In this document: in pieces, positions 36,852 to 51,800 of the stretch
Layout: every line of letters begins with the position of its first letter
Position numbering within the stretch: the first letter of the stretch is position 1
Assembly (NCBI GenBank): GCA_037954325.1
Contig: JBBMNZ010000013.1
Location: 8,924,501-8,988,500, forward strand
From: Fistularia commersonii
Taxonomy: Eukaryota > Chordata > Actinopteri > Syngnathiformes > Fistulariidae
Length of the DNA: 64,000 bases
Reading direction: 5' to 3'
Notes under the pieces: model-generated
Database searches by the model: none
Told to the model about the DNA's origin: nothing
The model's input: the letters and a program-made list of their open reading frames with translations, nothing else
Translations under genes and position numbers: made by a program

Positions 36852-39800
36852 GTGAGAATATGGAATATTCTGGAATATGTTATTCTCTCTTTGCGAGTCA
36901 GAGTTTTTTTTTGTGTTTTTTTTTTTGTTTGTTTGTTTTTTTGTGGTTATTTTTATCAGTGCATTAAAATGACGTGCTTGCATTTTTTGACGAGGATCAG
37001 AAGGGGTCCATAAACCCATTGCGCGGTTTCTAGATTTCCCCTCTTGAAACGCGAGAACGCTCCCGGAGTAGCTCAACTGCTGTCAATCAAAAGATACAAC
37101 AAAAAAAAAAAATGTTTAAAAAGGTGGGTAAGCAAAGCCAGGGGACTGGGTAAGCCCACTTTATCCCCTCACTGGCATATTGATGTTTCTCATTTTTGAT
37201 CAGCACATCATAATTTCATATCATGATTTAGTTTCTGATCAAATGTAAGTTGGTTCTCCTGCATGCGTCGATGCATATACAATATATTTATTAACCCCCC
37301 ACAAAAAATATGAGTTAATACCTATGTGAGATTAGAGAAACACCTTTTCCTGGTCAAACTACCTGTGGAATTAAGGGGGTCTATATGATCTGAAAGCTTT
37401 TCACTGTTGACTGATGTGCAATAGATATTTTTTCTAAAGAAAATATGTGCCCTAGTGAGATTTAGGAAAAGCATGGAGTAGCATTACACTCTTTGGAGAG
37501 TCATCTGAGAAAAAGGGGGCATGCTTCAGCCAATGGTATACAGAAAACACACCCTATCTTGTGTATTTTTCTTTCCCTTTGTTTTAGTTTATCTCATCAA
37601 ACATCTTATATCACTCTTTTTTTCCCCATCTCACTCACGCCAGATCTACAAAAAAAACAGGTCCAGTCTCTCCTTAACATTTATATCCCTCTCTTTTTCT
37701 GTATTTCTAAATGGTTGGGGAGAAGTTTCCCTATTTCATGCCCTGCCAACATCAGGTGGAAGAGGAAGGGAATTAAGTTCCGCATAATCTTGCAGCAGAA
37801 CAGAACTGTGACTGCGTGAACCCAGAGGCGAAGAGAGCTGCTCTTTGCCCAGAGAGCGATCAACTGACAGCGTCTCCTCGGAGAAATGATATACTCTCCT
37901 TCCAGTCCCTCTGCCTGCCATATAGGGAGGGAGCAGAGGGAAGGGAAAAGGCAGGGATTTAGAAAGAGGAGGGCAGGTGTAAAAAGAGTGAAAGCAGGCG
38001 GAATCTGATAGGGGAGTGGAGCAAACTGGGATGAAGAAAAAATGCCTCTGATAAATCGAGAGGGTGATTCATTCAGCCTGAGGCACTGGGAAAATTGAGA
38101 AAAAAGGTTCAGATGGGAAAAATGAGATGGGTTGGGAGATGCTGGCTATGGGAGACAGGAAGTACTGTTGGAGATTCGGAAAGGTTGTCATGCAGATTGG
38201 TGCACGAGCTGGTCTGGTATGATATGTGTTTGACAGTTAAAATGAGAAAGAGGAAGGATGAAGCAATAAAAAAATCTATATCTCAGCCCAAGAGAGTAAT
38301 GGAAGACGTGTTGTTTTTGTGCATTAGGTATATTTGAATGATGCAAATCTGGTTATATTTTGTTGTACTTCGTTATACTTTACCCCATGATGTAAAACAC
38401 TCAGTATTTAGAGGAAGATCTGTAAAGTTGAGGGGATTTTAGGTTGAGGCTAAGGTTTTGGTGATGGTAAGTCAGTGAATACACATGTTTGAAAACAAAA
38501 TGTGTGTGTTTGTGTGTGTAGCTGAACAATGAGCATTGTATTGCTGCAATATTTACATCTGTTTGACGAATTGGCTAGAAAAAAAACAGTCTTTGCCTTG
38601 GCCTTTAAGGACACAAAATGAAATGTTGGTTTTTCTTTTGTTTTTTTGTTTTGTTTGGTTTTAGTTTAGTTATTGACTGAGTGATAGATGATGCCAAAAT
38701 TCTCATACTTTGCGAATTTTACCAGTAAACCCATACTCACAATAACCAAATTACTTTAGAATAGAGAAAATGATGATGAGAAATAAATGACATATTTATT
38801 TATTAATTTATCATTTACTTACTTATTTTGATGGAATAGACCGTGCTTGAATTATTTCTCTCTACTGCATCTCTTTGGTCAGGCTCAGAGTTGGGTATGC
38901 AGTTATTCTTTTGTTTTTAACTTTCGCAGTAACATTGTGCTCCTCTCTCTTGATAAAATAAAACAGTCAGTTTCTCTCTGAATGCCAACCAGATCCAGTA
39001 GAATTAAAAGAGCAGTGGTGGAGCAATGCAGTGCCACAATTTTGTAACACTCTTACCATGGATGCCATAATTTATATCGTGCATCAGTGCTTGTTGAAGT
39101 ATAATATGAACGGAAAATCTGTGAAATCCCTTTTCATGCACTTCATTCAAGGAATAGAGGCATCATAAAGATTGAATAAATCTGAGGTACTTCCCAGTAG
39201 TCTACAGGATAAATTAGCCAATTAAAATCAGAATAATATGAGAAGTAGATGGGTTGTGCTATTGAATGACCTGACTTGAGTTTAATGACAGCTCCATTGA
39301 TTGCTCTCCTGAGAGTGGTATATCTCTGAGGTGAAGATGGATGGTGAATATCTAGCCTGTGTCAGATATCAGGCTTAGGAGCTGAGACAGATTCTTTCTG
39401 AGACGTATTTTGTTCCTTTGATTTTCTTAATATAATATAATATAATATAATATAATATAATATAATATAATATAATATAATATAATATAATATAATATAA
39501 TATAATACGATAGAATATAATATGATATAATATAATGTAATTAACATAGAATATTGAAAAAACAAACATGAAAAGAAACTGGTTTGACCACATACATTGG
39601 TCAAACTCACTAAATTCGTTATGTTTTGGTAATGAGAATAAAGACTGATATCTCTGAAAGTATTCCTCAAACTGCAAGGGCATTATTTGGGCAGGTTCAT
39701 CTGAAAGAAATCATGCTTTTTATCTAAGGATGGCTGAAATGGATAACAAAGATAAGTCGATGTAAGACATGTGAGCCCAGGTTTTTTGAGGAGCAAAAAT

Positions 39801-42781
39801 TGGTTATTGTGGAAAATATGACCAATCCATTGGCTTACAAAACCACCATGGAAAATTGTTTCACACTTGTCTCAATATTCAAAGATTTTATTGTCATCTG
39901 AACAGTAAAATAAATTGATTTCTTTGCTGTTACACTACGAATGCCAAGCAGTATATATTTTACAATAGAATAAATACATGGTAATTCATACTAAAACCAG
40001 TTTAAGAAGGCTGAATGTACAAAATGAAATAGGACTAGAAAATATGCAGATAGAATTATGTACAAGTTTGAAAACTATTGGATGATGGTCAGATCCTATA
40101 TTTGTGTAATGAAGGAATAAGAAGTCCTGCTGAGGATTAGATATGACTTATGAGGTCTGTTTGTTTAAATAATGTTGACACTTCTATTTGGAGCAGGAAA
40201 TGGAGATTAGATCACAATTTGGGTCAGCATCATCTTGGATAGAAGTCAGGAATTTAACCACCTAATAACTGAGGCATTTCCATTCTACCATAGAAGAGAA
40301 CACCATATTCACTACAATTACCCAAAAACCGTTCTTTATGATGAACCCGTGTAGGGAAACTGTAGCCAATAAACAGATATTGTCATTTTAAGGCATCATG
40401 TAGCTGTCCTAACTATTTAGAAGTAACTGCAACGTAGGGCAAGACTTTGTATGAATGGACTAAAACTGTATTTAGCTGAAAATTGCATCAATTTACATTA
40501 TTCGGATAAATAAATGACATGCTTCCTAAGTTGCTGAAAGTTTCCTGTCCATGATACAAGCACAAACAAAAATGAAGGGAAAGTGGTCAGATCAACGGTC
40601 AGACAAATAACGCTGCTTCCTAAATGCAATTGGTTAAGAGCCGCGAAGGATGAGATAACCAAACCACATTTAAGTACAACAATGCCCCAGCGGGATCCTG
40701 GTGTTAGAGTGGATAAATTCACAAAAGTCTGTGATTTATGTCATGTGATGTGTATCAACTCTGAAACAAATTGTAAAAGAATTGCATCGATTTAAAGGTC
40801 AGAGAAAAATAACGAGGATTCTGGCCGTCCGTGCCTTAAGTCAGTGAGATACCATGAGTCAGAGCTGGAAAGATGTGCCGTTCAATTTACATTTCTGTGT
40901 CTCACACCATCCAAGCAATATCAGCTATTCATTATTATTATTATTCATTATTATTTATTATGTTATTTATTTGTATTGCTGATTCACAATTCAATTTTTT
41001 TGAATTTGGATTTTGCCAAAATAACAATAAATCTCACATTTCTGAAGGAAATCATCCAGACTACACTTTCTATAGAGACAAGTAAGATCTTATGCTTAGT
41101 TGAAATGTGTACATGTGCCGTGCATATTTGCTGTATTTGCTGCTAAATGGCAGTGAGGGCAGTGTCACAATAGAATTTGTGAATCAAACTTCTGTACTCA
41201 TATATTGAGTGGAGGTGGTGCCCATCTGTAACTCAAACACTTGAATTGTGCAGTCTGTTGCACCTTTTGGCCTCTGAAGACTTCAATGAAAAAAAAAAAC
41301 TCCCCTCTGTGTTGAGAACTAAACACAAGCTGAGCTGATCACTTTTGTCACACTTTGTCACCCTACATATTTCATTTTGATGCTACTGAGACAGTGAACT
41401 TTATATCGTCCTTCGGCACTCCTCTCAGCATCTCCATGGTTTTCCCCTTTCCTTTTCATTTCTGTATCAGGAAAATTAAACAGCATTGACAATTCATATG
41501 GAAATAAGCTCATTAGGGCAGTGTAGCCCTCTATTAGACTTTTAGCAGGAGTAGATTTTATGTTTTGTGAATTTGCAAACACTTGCACAGTGATTGAAAC
41601 TTGCAAAATTGAACCTTTCAAAGGCTGTTTTTTTTTCTTTTAAAATGCACATTGTTGGGGAGATATTGGAATTCAAAACATCTCCTTAAGAACACTACAT
41701 TATCCACTGAACAAGAAGAGTGAAACATGATTTTGCAGGTTTAGTTAGCAAACCAGTCTTCCTGAGTGCAGTTTATGACCTGAATATCCTATCTGTATAG
41801 CCTATTCATGAACATATGAGATTAATGAAAACATTTCAGGATATTCAATGACTGATTAAAACAAAATTAACAAAAAACATTTTGGCAGAACCATAAATCA
41901 TACGGTTTTCTTTTGAATGCTCAAAGAATGTTTTACCTTGTGTAATTTTATTAAAAAGAATTTTGTACAATTATGTGAATTAGCAGTAATTGACTTTCCT
42001 GTCCCCTATTAGAAGGAAAACAGCACATTTTAAAGGATTTTTGTCTGTATCACTGTATCAATAATTTAAAAGGGCAAAGACTTGTTTGCCTACAGAAAAT
42101 TTACCTTTGACATGTCAATGTAAATGCCAACCGCATAGGACTTAAATTTGATAGGAAGAAATATCTCATGGCAATAGAAACAAATTAGGGGGCTGAAAGC
42201 TAGTAAACAAGTTAATGAAAGGTTTTTTGAAGAGGATTTCTGCACATATTCACATATCTGCACTGTTAGATTTTTCAAGTGTAAATTAAGAATGTATAAC
42301 AACTCATCATAGAACAATAGTTTTCTTCTCGTTCAAATGCTCAGCAAACAGACACTGCTTCAGTAAGGGACTGATTGACACTGACAGGGAGATGAGAGAA
42401 TGAAGCACATATAATACCAGTAATTATGTATGGGAGGAAATTATTCTCAAACAGTGCTACTTAGAATGTGGTTTCATCAGAGGCACTTCCATGATACTTC
42501 ACAATCTACCAAGTGTTGGATCCATCTCTAACAGAATTGTGAACAAAGCACTGATGAATTCACTACCCTACTAAATCACCAACAAATTGTTTGTAAGGTG
42601 AGAGTTAAAGTACATATAGAGCAAAGAATGGTAAAAAATTAAGCCATTTTCCTGAAAACTCAAAAGCAAATTATAATGATTTGATAAATTGACCAAAAAT
42701 ATAAGTTATACTTCAAATCCAGGGTTCTATTTTTGTAAGGGTGTTGGTGCAAAATTGTTTCAGTCCAATGTTACTATTGGG

Positions 42782-42817
<36 letters not shown>

Positions 42818-45800
42818 ACTGCAAGAAATCCCCAAACAACTGTCTGAATCAAATGCTAGAGTACTGAGGGGTGCAGATGAATAGGGAGCATGAAAGAAGG
42901 GCAGATGGGATGTTTATAGAGAGTTAATGACTAAAAAGCAAGAGCCAAGCTGGCAACTACTGAGCAGTATGCTCACCATTTCTTGTCTATGAGCATAACA
43001 CTTATCACTGGAACATGATGGGCAGGATAACAGTGCAAAAATATACATAAAGCCATATATACAGTGATAAAGGTGTGATAACATACAGTGGTAATACTTG
43101 TCCAAACAATCAATTTGCTGACTATCGGTGGTATATGTTAACATACTCTGTTATTGGAGATGTCTCTGCTGTTGGTGTTGCAGACCAATTTCCAATGAGG
43201 AGGCCATGTCTGACACTAATTTGCCTAACTTGGGCTGTGCAGTTTTTTTTGCGAATTTCCCTTACATCCACAAACTTCTTTTCTTCTCTTTAACTACCAT
43301 GAGGTTTGCATGACACCATGCTGTGTAAGACGTTTAGACGAAGACATCTTGCTGAGATGCTTATGTAGAAGATAGTTGTTTTGTTTTCAAGGTTCGCCTC
43401 ACCTGATATGTATACATTTCATTTAATCTCAGACAAATCTCAGCATGATTTAAAAAGCTGACATTTTCTACCCTGGAAGAATATATATGGCACACTTCTG
43501 CTGCCGGCAGAAATCAACACACTTGCCACTGAATAATAGATGGATCATGAAGTGATGTGCATCTTCTCGGGGTAAGCATTTAATCTCTTTGAGAATGTAT
43601 CGCTTGCAACTGAAATGAAAGTGTTACCCACTGATCAAAAAAGAAAACCACTTAAACCTTTCCAGCACACAGTCAGAGGTTTTTAAGGCATACTGTGTGT
43701 TGTGGGCTTCATTCAAACCATTTGTTTCATATATACAGGATCAAACATAAAACTTATAGAATATAGTTAGTAGTAAAATGTGGTACTTTGAGCCACAATT
43801 CCACCATTGTAGTCTAGAAATTATGTCTAAACTAGACTTAATTCCAGGTTACAAGAAGAGGATTGTGTCATGTTAAGAGACAGTATATTGAAGGTCTTCA
43901 GCATGGCAATGTTTCTTACAGATGCATTCCTGCAGCCAAACTTGTAAAAATATCACTTTCAGAAATCGTAACCTACAGAATCATTAAGTTACACGCTTGT
44001 ATAACAATTGGCCTCACTCTGAGTATTGTCCAAAACAGCACACAATGTTACCCTGAATACAGACAACAGATTAGGTGACACTATTGTAAGGTAATACCAT
44101 GTAATTTGTGGACATATCCACTCTTCTTCAGTAGCTCTGGCAGATTAAAATGGCCAATTATTGACTGGAGCAGCACTTTGGCACAGAGGTTTACCGTCAC
44201 AGGTCATTATGTTCCCCGCAATTAGCAACATGAAGTGGAGACCCATTATGAACCCTCCATCATGTCATTATGTCTATCCATACAGTTGATGCTGATTAAA
44301 CTTCACCTTGAAGGGGTAGGGCGTGCCTGTCCTCAGAAAAAATGACCTTATAAGTTTGATTGAACACAAAAACATCGAATCAAATTGAAGATTCTCTTAA
44401 TAAATGAGTCCATATCTGATTAGATTAACCATGACTAACATGTAATTAGTAAACAGGGCCTGTAATTTATCAAGCCAAAATTGAAGTTTAACCATAGATA
44501 TACATTATGTCCAGAAGTTATTATTTTTTCCACAAAATTAGTAGCAAACTGCTTATTGCCATGAACATATTAACATAAGTGGTAAATAAAAGTATGCACA
44601 GATCCACCATTTTTTTTTAAATCGCTATTGTACATTTCTATTAAAACGTGATGAATCAAGACACTAAAGTGTAACAGATAATGATTGATTCCGTTATTTT
44701 AGAGTATCAGTAATAACAAAAATTCTATCTTGTTGTACGTCCTTAATGGCTTCACCTGTTTCCTCCATTTTAATTTGTCATTGTTACAAAATTTAAAAAC
44801 AGCCAACAATAGTCTTTTTGCTCCTTTAAGGAAAGACAGTTTATTAGTTTCAAAAAGGTTTTGGTCAAACTGTTCTAGATCAGCTAGAAAAAAAAGAAAA
44901 GAAAAAAAATCAGACAATATCAGCACCAACTTATTATCACTCAAGAGTGTATGGCCAGTAAATAATGGGTTTGTGAGGAATTTAGCTGGAGGAAAATGCT
45001 AATGTAGGATTAGGAATCCTTTTTCTCTGCAAAAAAATCTGTTTGAAGTGATATATGTTTTTATTTTAATCACTGCGGTTTTTGTGACTCTAAGAAACTG
45101 ACATCCGCTGAGGTTCAGATTTGGTGGACCGTTCCTCCCAATTACGAAGTCCCCCAGTGAGATGATGGAGTCCCCGACAGGGTGCTGAATAGCAGGCCCT
45201 CTTGGGACAAGAAGGGTGGGTAGACTGAACTACTGTTGGGTATATAGACACATACAACAGCCAGCCCCCAACCCGAAGGCAGAAGGTTAGGGTTGAACCC
45301 CAACATGCAGTTGCAGAGTTGGGTGGCAATCAATATGCCACAACTGCCTGGCGCCTCTTACTGGAGGCAACTCCAGAGTGGAAACAAGTCCAACACCTCA
45401 CAAGACGCCTGGTTCCAGAGCCTGAACCGTGCGTCGAGGTGAGTCCGACTATATCAGGCCGGAACCTGCACTAGCTCAAGTGCAAGTGCAAAAAAGTGAG
45501 AGGCTCCTAGACCCAGCTTCTGCAGCTGCGGAATCGGACCCCCAAGGTTCCCTGCTCCACCACCCAGCTTACATTGCACCTGATCCCCATGACCCCTCCT
45601 GCGGGTGGTGAGCCTAAGGGAAGGGGCAGTCACATTGCCCTTTCGGGCTGAGCCTGGCCCCATATGTGCACGCTTGTCCCCCAGGAACTAACCATCAGCC
45701 CCCGTCCTTAGGCCTGGCTCCAGGGAGGGCCCCCAGTGACCCGCATCCGAAAACCAGGTCCATCTGTCTTTTTCGTCATTTGGAGGTCCGCCTTGTCTGG

Positions 45801-48800
45801 TCCCTCACCCAAGACCTTCTTGCCTTACCAGGACCACAAAGCCACCAACAAAATAGCTCCTGGGGACCCCTTGGACATACAAACCCCTCCACTACAATAA
45901 GGTGGCACCTCGAAAAGGGGATGAATAGTTTTTAACATTTTTTTTTAAAATTATTTTTATTTTGGCTCAGAAAAGCAAAAAAGTTGAAGGTTATATTTAT
46001 TTACTGCTCCCATTTAACTCACGTATATCTTCAGAGAAATGGCAATGCCTCTTATTCTGATATAAAGCTACAGCTAAAAATAACGATTACAAAGTAGTAC
46101 TTTATTTTTCACCATTTTACTCAATCCCTTTCACAGCAAAGGACACACATGACCAGTGATCGAGAAGATGTAATGTTGTAAAATCCAATCAATAAGTGGG
46201 TTTACAGTTTGTGAGGGAACACACTAGTAAAAACAGCATTTGTCCTCCCAGCAGTGTGTAGCAACATTGGTGCATGTTGGGATATAATGCATGAGCCTCT
46301 GACATTCCTCAGAACACTGAAGAAATCAGATTTCTGAACACGTACCCTTTGGAAATAACCTAATTACTTGGTATGGCCTTGATCAATTTCACAAGTAAAC
46401 AAAAAGGCTGGATGATCAATTTATGTCCATGCCTTAGTGATGCAATAAAAAATTCAGCTCTCCTTCTTCAACAGGCCACAGTCAGGCATTTATGAGTTTT
46501 GCATTGACAGTTATGTATCCAGACAACATTCTTTACGTGATAGTTTTTTAATCGTGTTTGTCAGAAGCAGCTTGCAATCTACGGTCTTACACACAGTGCA
46601 AACATGTTTCAAGGATAAAACACCACAGATAGTGTAATTTTACAAAGCCGTTACACTCTAACCTTTGGTTTACTTGCGAACACTTTACACATTAGCAGGA
46701 TGAGTACTTGTCCTTGACTCGTTTTAAACAGTAATTCTAGTCCCTTTAGTTCGATGCAACAGATTCAATCTGGTGGCTGTTGTAATTATGACCACAGGAA
46801 AGTAAGAATATTGATGACATCCATTTGGAACCAGAACATTATTACAAAGGGACCAGGCGTTGTAGTGGTTAAATGCTGAAAATATCAGCTTTTGATATGA
46901 GAAACTGATGTTTATTCCCTCTTGCCAGAAGACATTCAGAAATATCGTTTTTGATGGGGATTGTAGTGGCAGATGGACATTTGTTTCCTGCGCCAGCAGC
47001 AACAGAGGAGCACTGTTTTGACAGACATTGTAGTGGGTGACTGCTGTTTGTTTCCTGTTTTTAGCCAATAGAATGACAGTGTTTCATAGAGGCACAAACT
47101 TGAAAAACATTGCAGGCAGTTTTCAAGATGGATGGTCTCTAAATTTTCGATTATTGTTCATTTTAGGGCATCAATTAGGCATTTGACCCAATATTCTCAA
47201 TAGTAATTATGCTATGGTAAGATTACTGATAGTGACTCTCAAAGGCCAGAGTTCCCAGATCATTTACAAAAGAGCAGGAGAGCGCTCTACATAAGGTTCC
47301 AAAGACCGCGTGGGTCCTGAATGTATTCAGAAATTAAGATTTTTGTGAAATTTGCATTTTCAGAATGACCTTAGTTGGGTGTGCTTTTACAAATTACCAC
47401 TTCATCCTCACACCTCTGTGACCTTCATGTGTTTTCTCTTTCACAGTGTGACAAAAATTCTACGACCGCCTTTGGATTAAAGTTTCGGCTGTTCAATGTT
47501 ATTGTTATATGTGTGTCGAATATGCTATGTAAGTGGATGTGGCTTTTTGTGCCAGACGACATTGTTCATGCAGTTCTACCAGCAACTTTCAAGAGATGAT
47601 TTTACTCTTTGAAATATGTTTCTAAGGTATGAGGCATACTTCAGTCACAAAAACTATTCGAGTCCCTCAAAAAACAGAAAGGAATTGCTCTCGCACAATA
47701 AAGTAATTAAACCTCCCTTTACAGGCAGGCATGGGAAAACCAAAACACTGTGTGTCAAATAGGATTAGTTTGTTTGTTTGAACAAGCTTTTTTATTGAAC
47801 AGGGTAACGGATTTCTACAGCCTTGTGTCTTTGTTCTGTGGATAAACTGCAAAGCTTGTCCAAAACCTGAGAGGCTCTTGTGAGTAAGACATCATCCTGG
47901 AAAAAAAAAAAGGCCGCCAAGTAAATGAAGCAATGCCTTCAACTTGCCACAGAGGATACAATGTCTGGGATTTTCAAATAAGCTGTTGCTAATTCAGAAT
48001 GTAAATCCAATTGTAGTGGATGACATTCACCAAGTATATCAATAGGTCTATGTAGGACATTGGGAAATGTCACATACTAATAGAAGGATGACAATATGCG
48101 GTCTCTAGTTTTGTCATTTACATTTCTAAACTATTTCAATAAGATATTTCGGGAAACGGCTTGCACAATGATCGAAGTCAGTTTTAGCCCTAATGGGATT
48201 TTCATGTTTATCAGACTGTCCTTCTTTCCATTAATTCTGATTTAGCTCACTCTCATCTGCTATTGTGGGTTTCTGAGGAATATACCATAGATTTCACAGA
48301 ACCTGGAGTATTAATCATTCGACAAGTTTTATGTTAAGCACTGAAAATAGGAGAAATACTAATCTAGTCAGAATAATTTATATTTAAATTTCTTCAAACA
48401 TTTCACAAGTTGGAGATTTATGGATTTAAGGGCATGAAGTTTGTTGGTGTGATAGTAGAAAATACAGAGAATAGGGCAAGATGGAGGAAAATGATTGCCT
48501 GTGCCGGCCCCTGAAGGGACAGCCAAAAGGAACAGATTTCTTGAGTTGCTGCACACCAATGATTATTGGTCAGAGAATATAAAACTTGAAAATCTGCCAA
48601 ATTGTCATCCAGACACACTATATAAAGCTGTAATCTTTGATTAAACTGTCAGCTAACTTCTACCACCCAAAACACACATCTCTATAATATCAATGCAGGG
48701 GTTGGGATTAAAAAAATGCAATTGGGAAACCTCCTATAATCTCTTGACTCTTCATTTTCCAAGAGTCTGAGAGCTTCATGGACCTGTGTTTTCCAACACC

Positions 48801-51800
48801 ACTTGTGATTCTTTGCAAGGTGTTTTCTGACCATAAAAGGTAGAGGAAGCAGGCAAATAGCTGAATGCCAGTGGTGCAGCAGTAACAATACCACCTCCTC
48901 CCATTAAACCTCTGATTTGGTATATAAAAAAGGCTTTAGAGTTAGTGAAATATAAGACAACAACTGAGAATTTTGGCAGGATAATGGAAAACACAGTTTT
49001 CTTTCACACGATCCTGTAAAGCAGAGTCACAAAATTTTGGCTTGCTTTTCCAGTTGTGCATTTCCACATGGATTCACACGCTTTCTCCTGCTGCACTGAT
49101 TTCTCTCACAAGTTCAGACTCAAATTTCCATCTTAGCATTTTGAAAGTATGCACTGGAATGAGGTTAAGACCGAGGGTTTAGTTCATCTTCCGGTCTTCA
49201 TAAGTGAGGCCTACCGGCTTACCCACAGAGCCTTAACTTCACATGTCTCTGCTGTAGTGGTACATATGTGGAGTCCCTGGGGCAAAATGAGAAAGCCTTC
49301 TAACCTTACTTCTTCCATTAGCAGCAACCATTAGCATTTAATAACCATGATGAAGTAGCCAGAGGACTGTCAGCATTGAAAGTGTAACCAAGGGCTTATT
49401 CCATATGAGAGGTAAAACACCATTGCTTAAGTAACTTAAAGTAGTTAGTAAATGGCTAGTAAAAGTAAAAAATTGTGGTTGCTGGTTGTGATTTCTTTTT
49501 TTCAGGAATAAAAGCACATACCTATAAGGAAAGGGATCTCGACTGAGACTGATGGAAGCTGCCACCTCTATCCATATTCATATAAATGTAGGTACATGTA
49601 GTAAATGGAAGGCATTAATCATTACAGTCCAGCGATCTACAACCACCAATTACACACTCACTGTACATAGACTATAAAATACCTCTCTGGAAACCCAGCT
49701 GGAAAGATTTCCCAAAGGCCATAAAAGGAAAGATGACAGTCCGGGGGTTGAGGAATACGGAGCACAACGTCCTACGACTGTCATGGTGTTTAAACCCCAG
49801 CATCTCAACGCAACTGTTCAGTTTATATCAAGGTTCATGACAACAGAATAAACTTTCTGTTGTCATGATCAGCCATGCAGCTATGATCAGTAGTCTTATC
49901 TTCAAGAACACATGGGGTGGTGAATGCACTCATGATAGGAAGAAAGATGTACTTTTGGTTGTTTGCATTAATCTTGACTTTTTTTCTTCAGAGAAGAAAA
50001 TGTTCATTAAAGAAATAGCTTTACCGTGACAAGACACATAAAAAACAAACTAAAAGCTTATGGCATACGGAGCTGTCTGCTGTATGAGGATAAAGTCGCT
50101 GTCCATCTCAAGCCCCGCAAGCAGATACATCAAAGCAATCCATTGCAGTCGGTCAGTTCGCTCTCTTTTCCCTCCCAATGTTTCACAGAGACTGACAGGA
50201 GGCAATCTGTGCTGATATCAGATCTTAGACAATGAAAAAGTGGCCTGAATACAAAAATGCTTCAAAAGACATCTGGAGGTTCGGTAGCTCTAACAAGGCT
50301 CTGTTAATGATTAATGTCCTTTTGGGGTTGTGGAGAGGTCAGTTCTCCAGATTTGTCTCAACAATTTGTATGGTTTGTTAGTGGATATATTTAGAACACA
50401 TAGTGAGGAGTAAACAGGGGTGGAAATTCTTTCATAGTTATTAAATGATTATAGTAAACGATTATAATGATTATAGTGGGCAGTAAACATAAAGTTCTAT
50501 TTTCATGCCAACTGAAACTTGGATTCTCATTTTTGTTCTTCCAGAGAACAATAAAGTTTTGTAAGTCCGAGATTTTTTTTCCATTTATTTAGTGGATACT
50601 GGAGTAGCCAACATTATTAAGTCTATTTTTCCCCCAGTTGCCCATTGTACCTCCACAGTACATTTCTCCACTTCAAGGCTCTCTGCTCCACAATTCCCTC
50701 ATAGAGAAATGTATACTTTTAGTAGTTCATGAAATAAAAGATTTCAAATATTCAAAAGTATAGTCTAATCTTCTTCTCCTATCGGCTTTTCCCCTCAGGG
50801 GTTGCCACAGCAAATCAACCTTCTCAATCTGACCCTATTCTCTGTATCTTCCTCTCTCACACCAACTACCGTCATAATTTCTCTCTCCATAAATCTTCTC
50901 TTTGGTCTTCCTCTAGACCTCCTGCCCGACAGCTCCTATTCCAGCATTCGTCTACCAATATATTCACTATCCCTCCTCTGTACATGATCAAACAATCTCA
51001 GTCTGGTTTCTGGTCTTATCTTCAAAACATCTAAAATGTGCTGTTCCTCTGATAGACTCATTCCTGATCCTATCCATCCTGGTCACTCCCAAAGAGAGCG
51101 TTAACATCTTCATCTCGGCAACCTCTAGTTCTGCCTCTTGTCTTTTCGTCATTGTAACTGTTTCTTGGCCATACAGCATGTCTGGTCTCACTACTGTCTT
51201 GAAACACCTTTCCTTTCATTGGTCATTGGTAACCTGGGTCTCGACAGATCCTGTATGAGATTGTTAGGTTGGATTCGCATTTTTTGGTTTTGGCAAAGGT
51301 TTTACACCGGATGCCCTTCCTGACACAACCGTCTGCATTTATCCAGGCTTGGGACCGGCTCAGGGAGACACTGGCCACGCTGCCCATATATATATATATA
51401 TGTATATACACACACACACACACACACATATATTATATGCATGTATCATGACAGACATATATATATACATACACACACATACACACATATACACTGTCAT
51501 ATATCTATATATATATAGAGAGATAGATATATGACAGTCACAAACCCCATAGTCTGTGTGTCATTATTAGTTTGCAGTGTGTTACACAACCAGAGGAGTT
51601 TAGCCTAATTTGTGTCAACCTGTCAGTCATCCAATATATAGACCCTGTCGCCTCTCTATGAAAATGAATTACAATATAGACCTATTGCCCCCTCAGCTGG
51701 AAAAAACTCATAGTATATGCTTGCATTCCACTGGGTAGGGCACAACTTTTTTCAAGGTTGAATTCATCCCACCTTGTTTTCAGTGACACAGTGAATGGCA

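Noticed and set aside
39429..39540. CRISPR-like or promoter-like repeat cluster
   Set aside because: Units are uniform pentamers without spacers. This is a microsatellite in a vertebrate intron.
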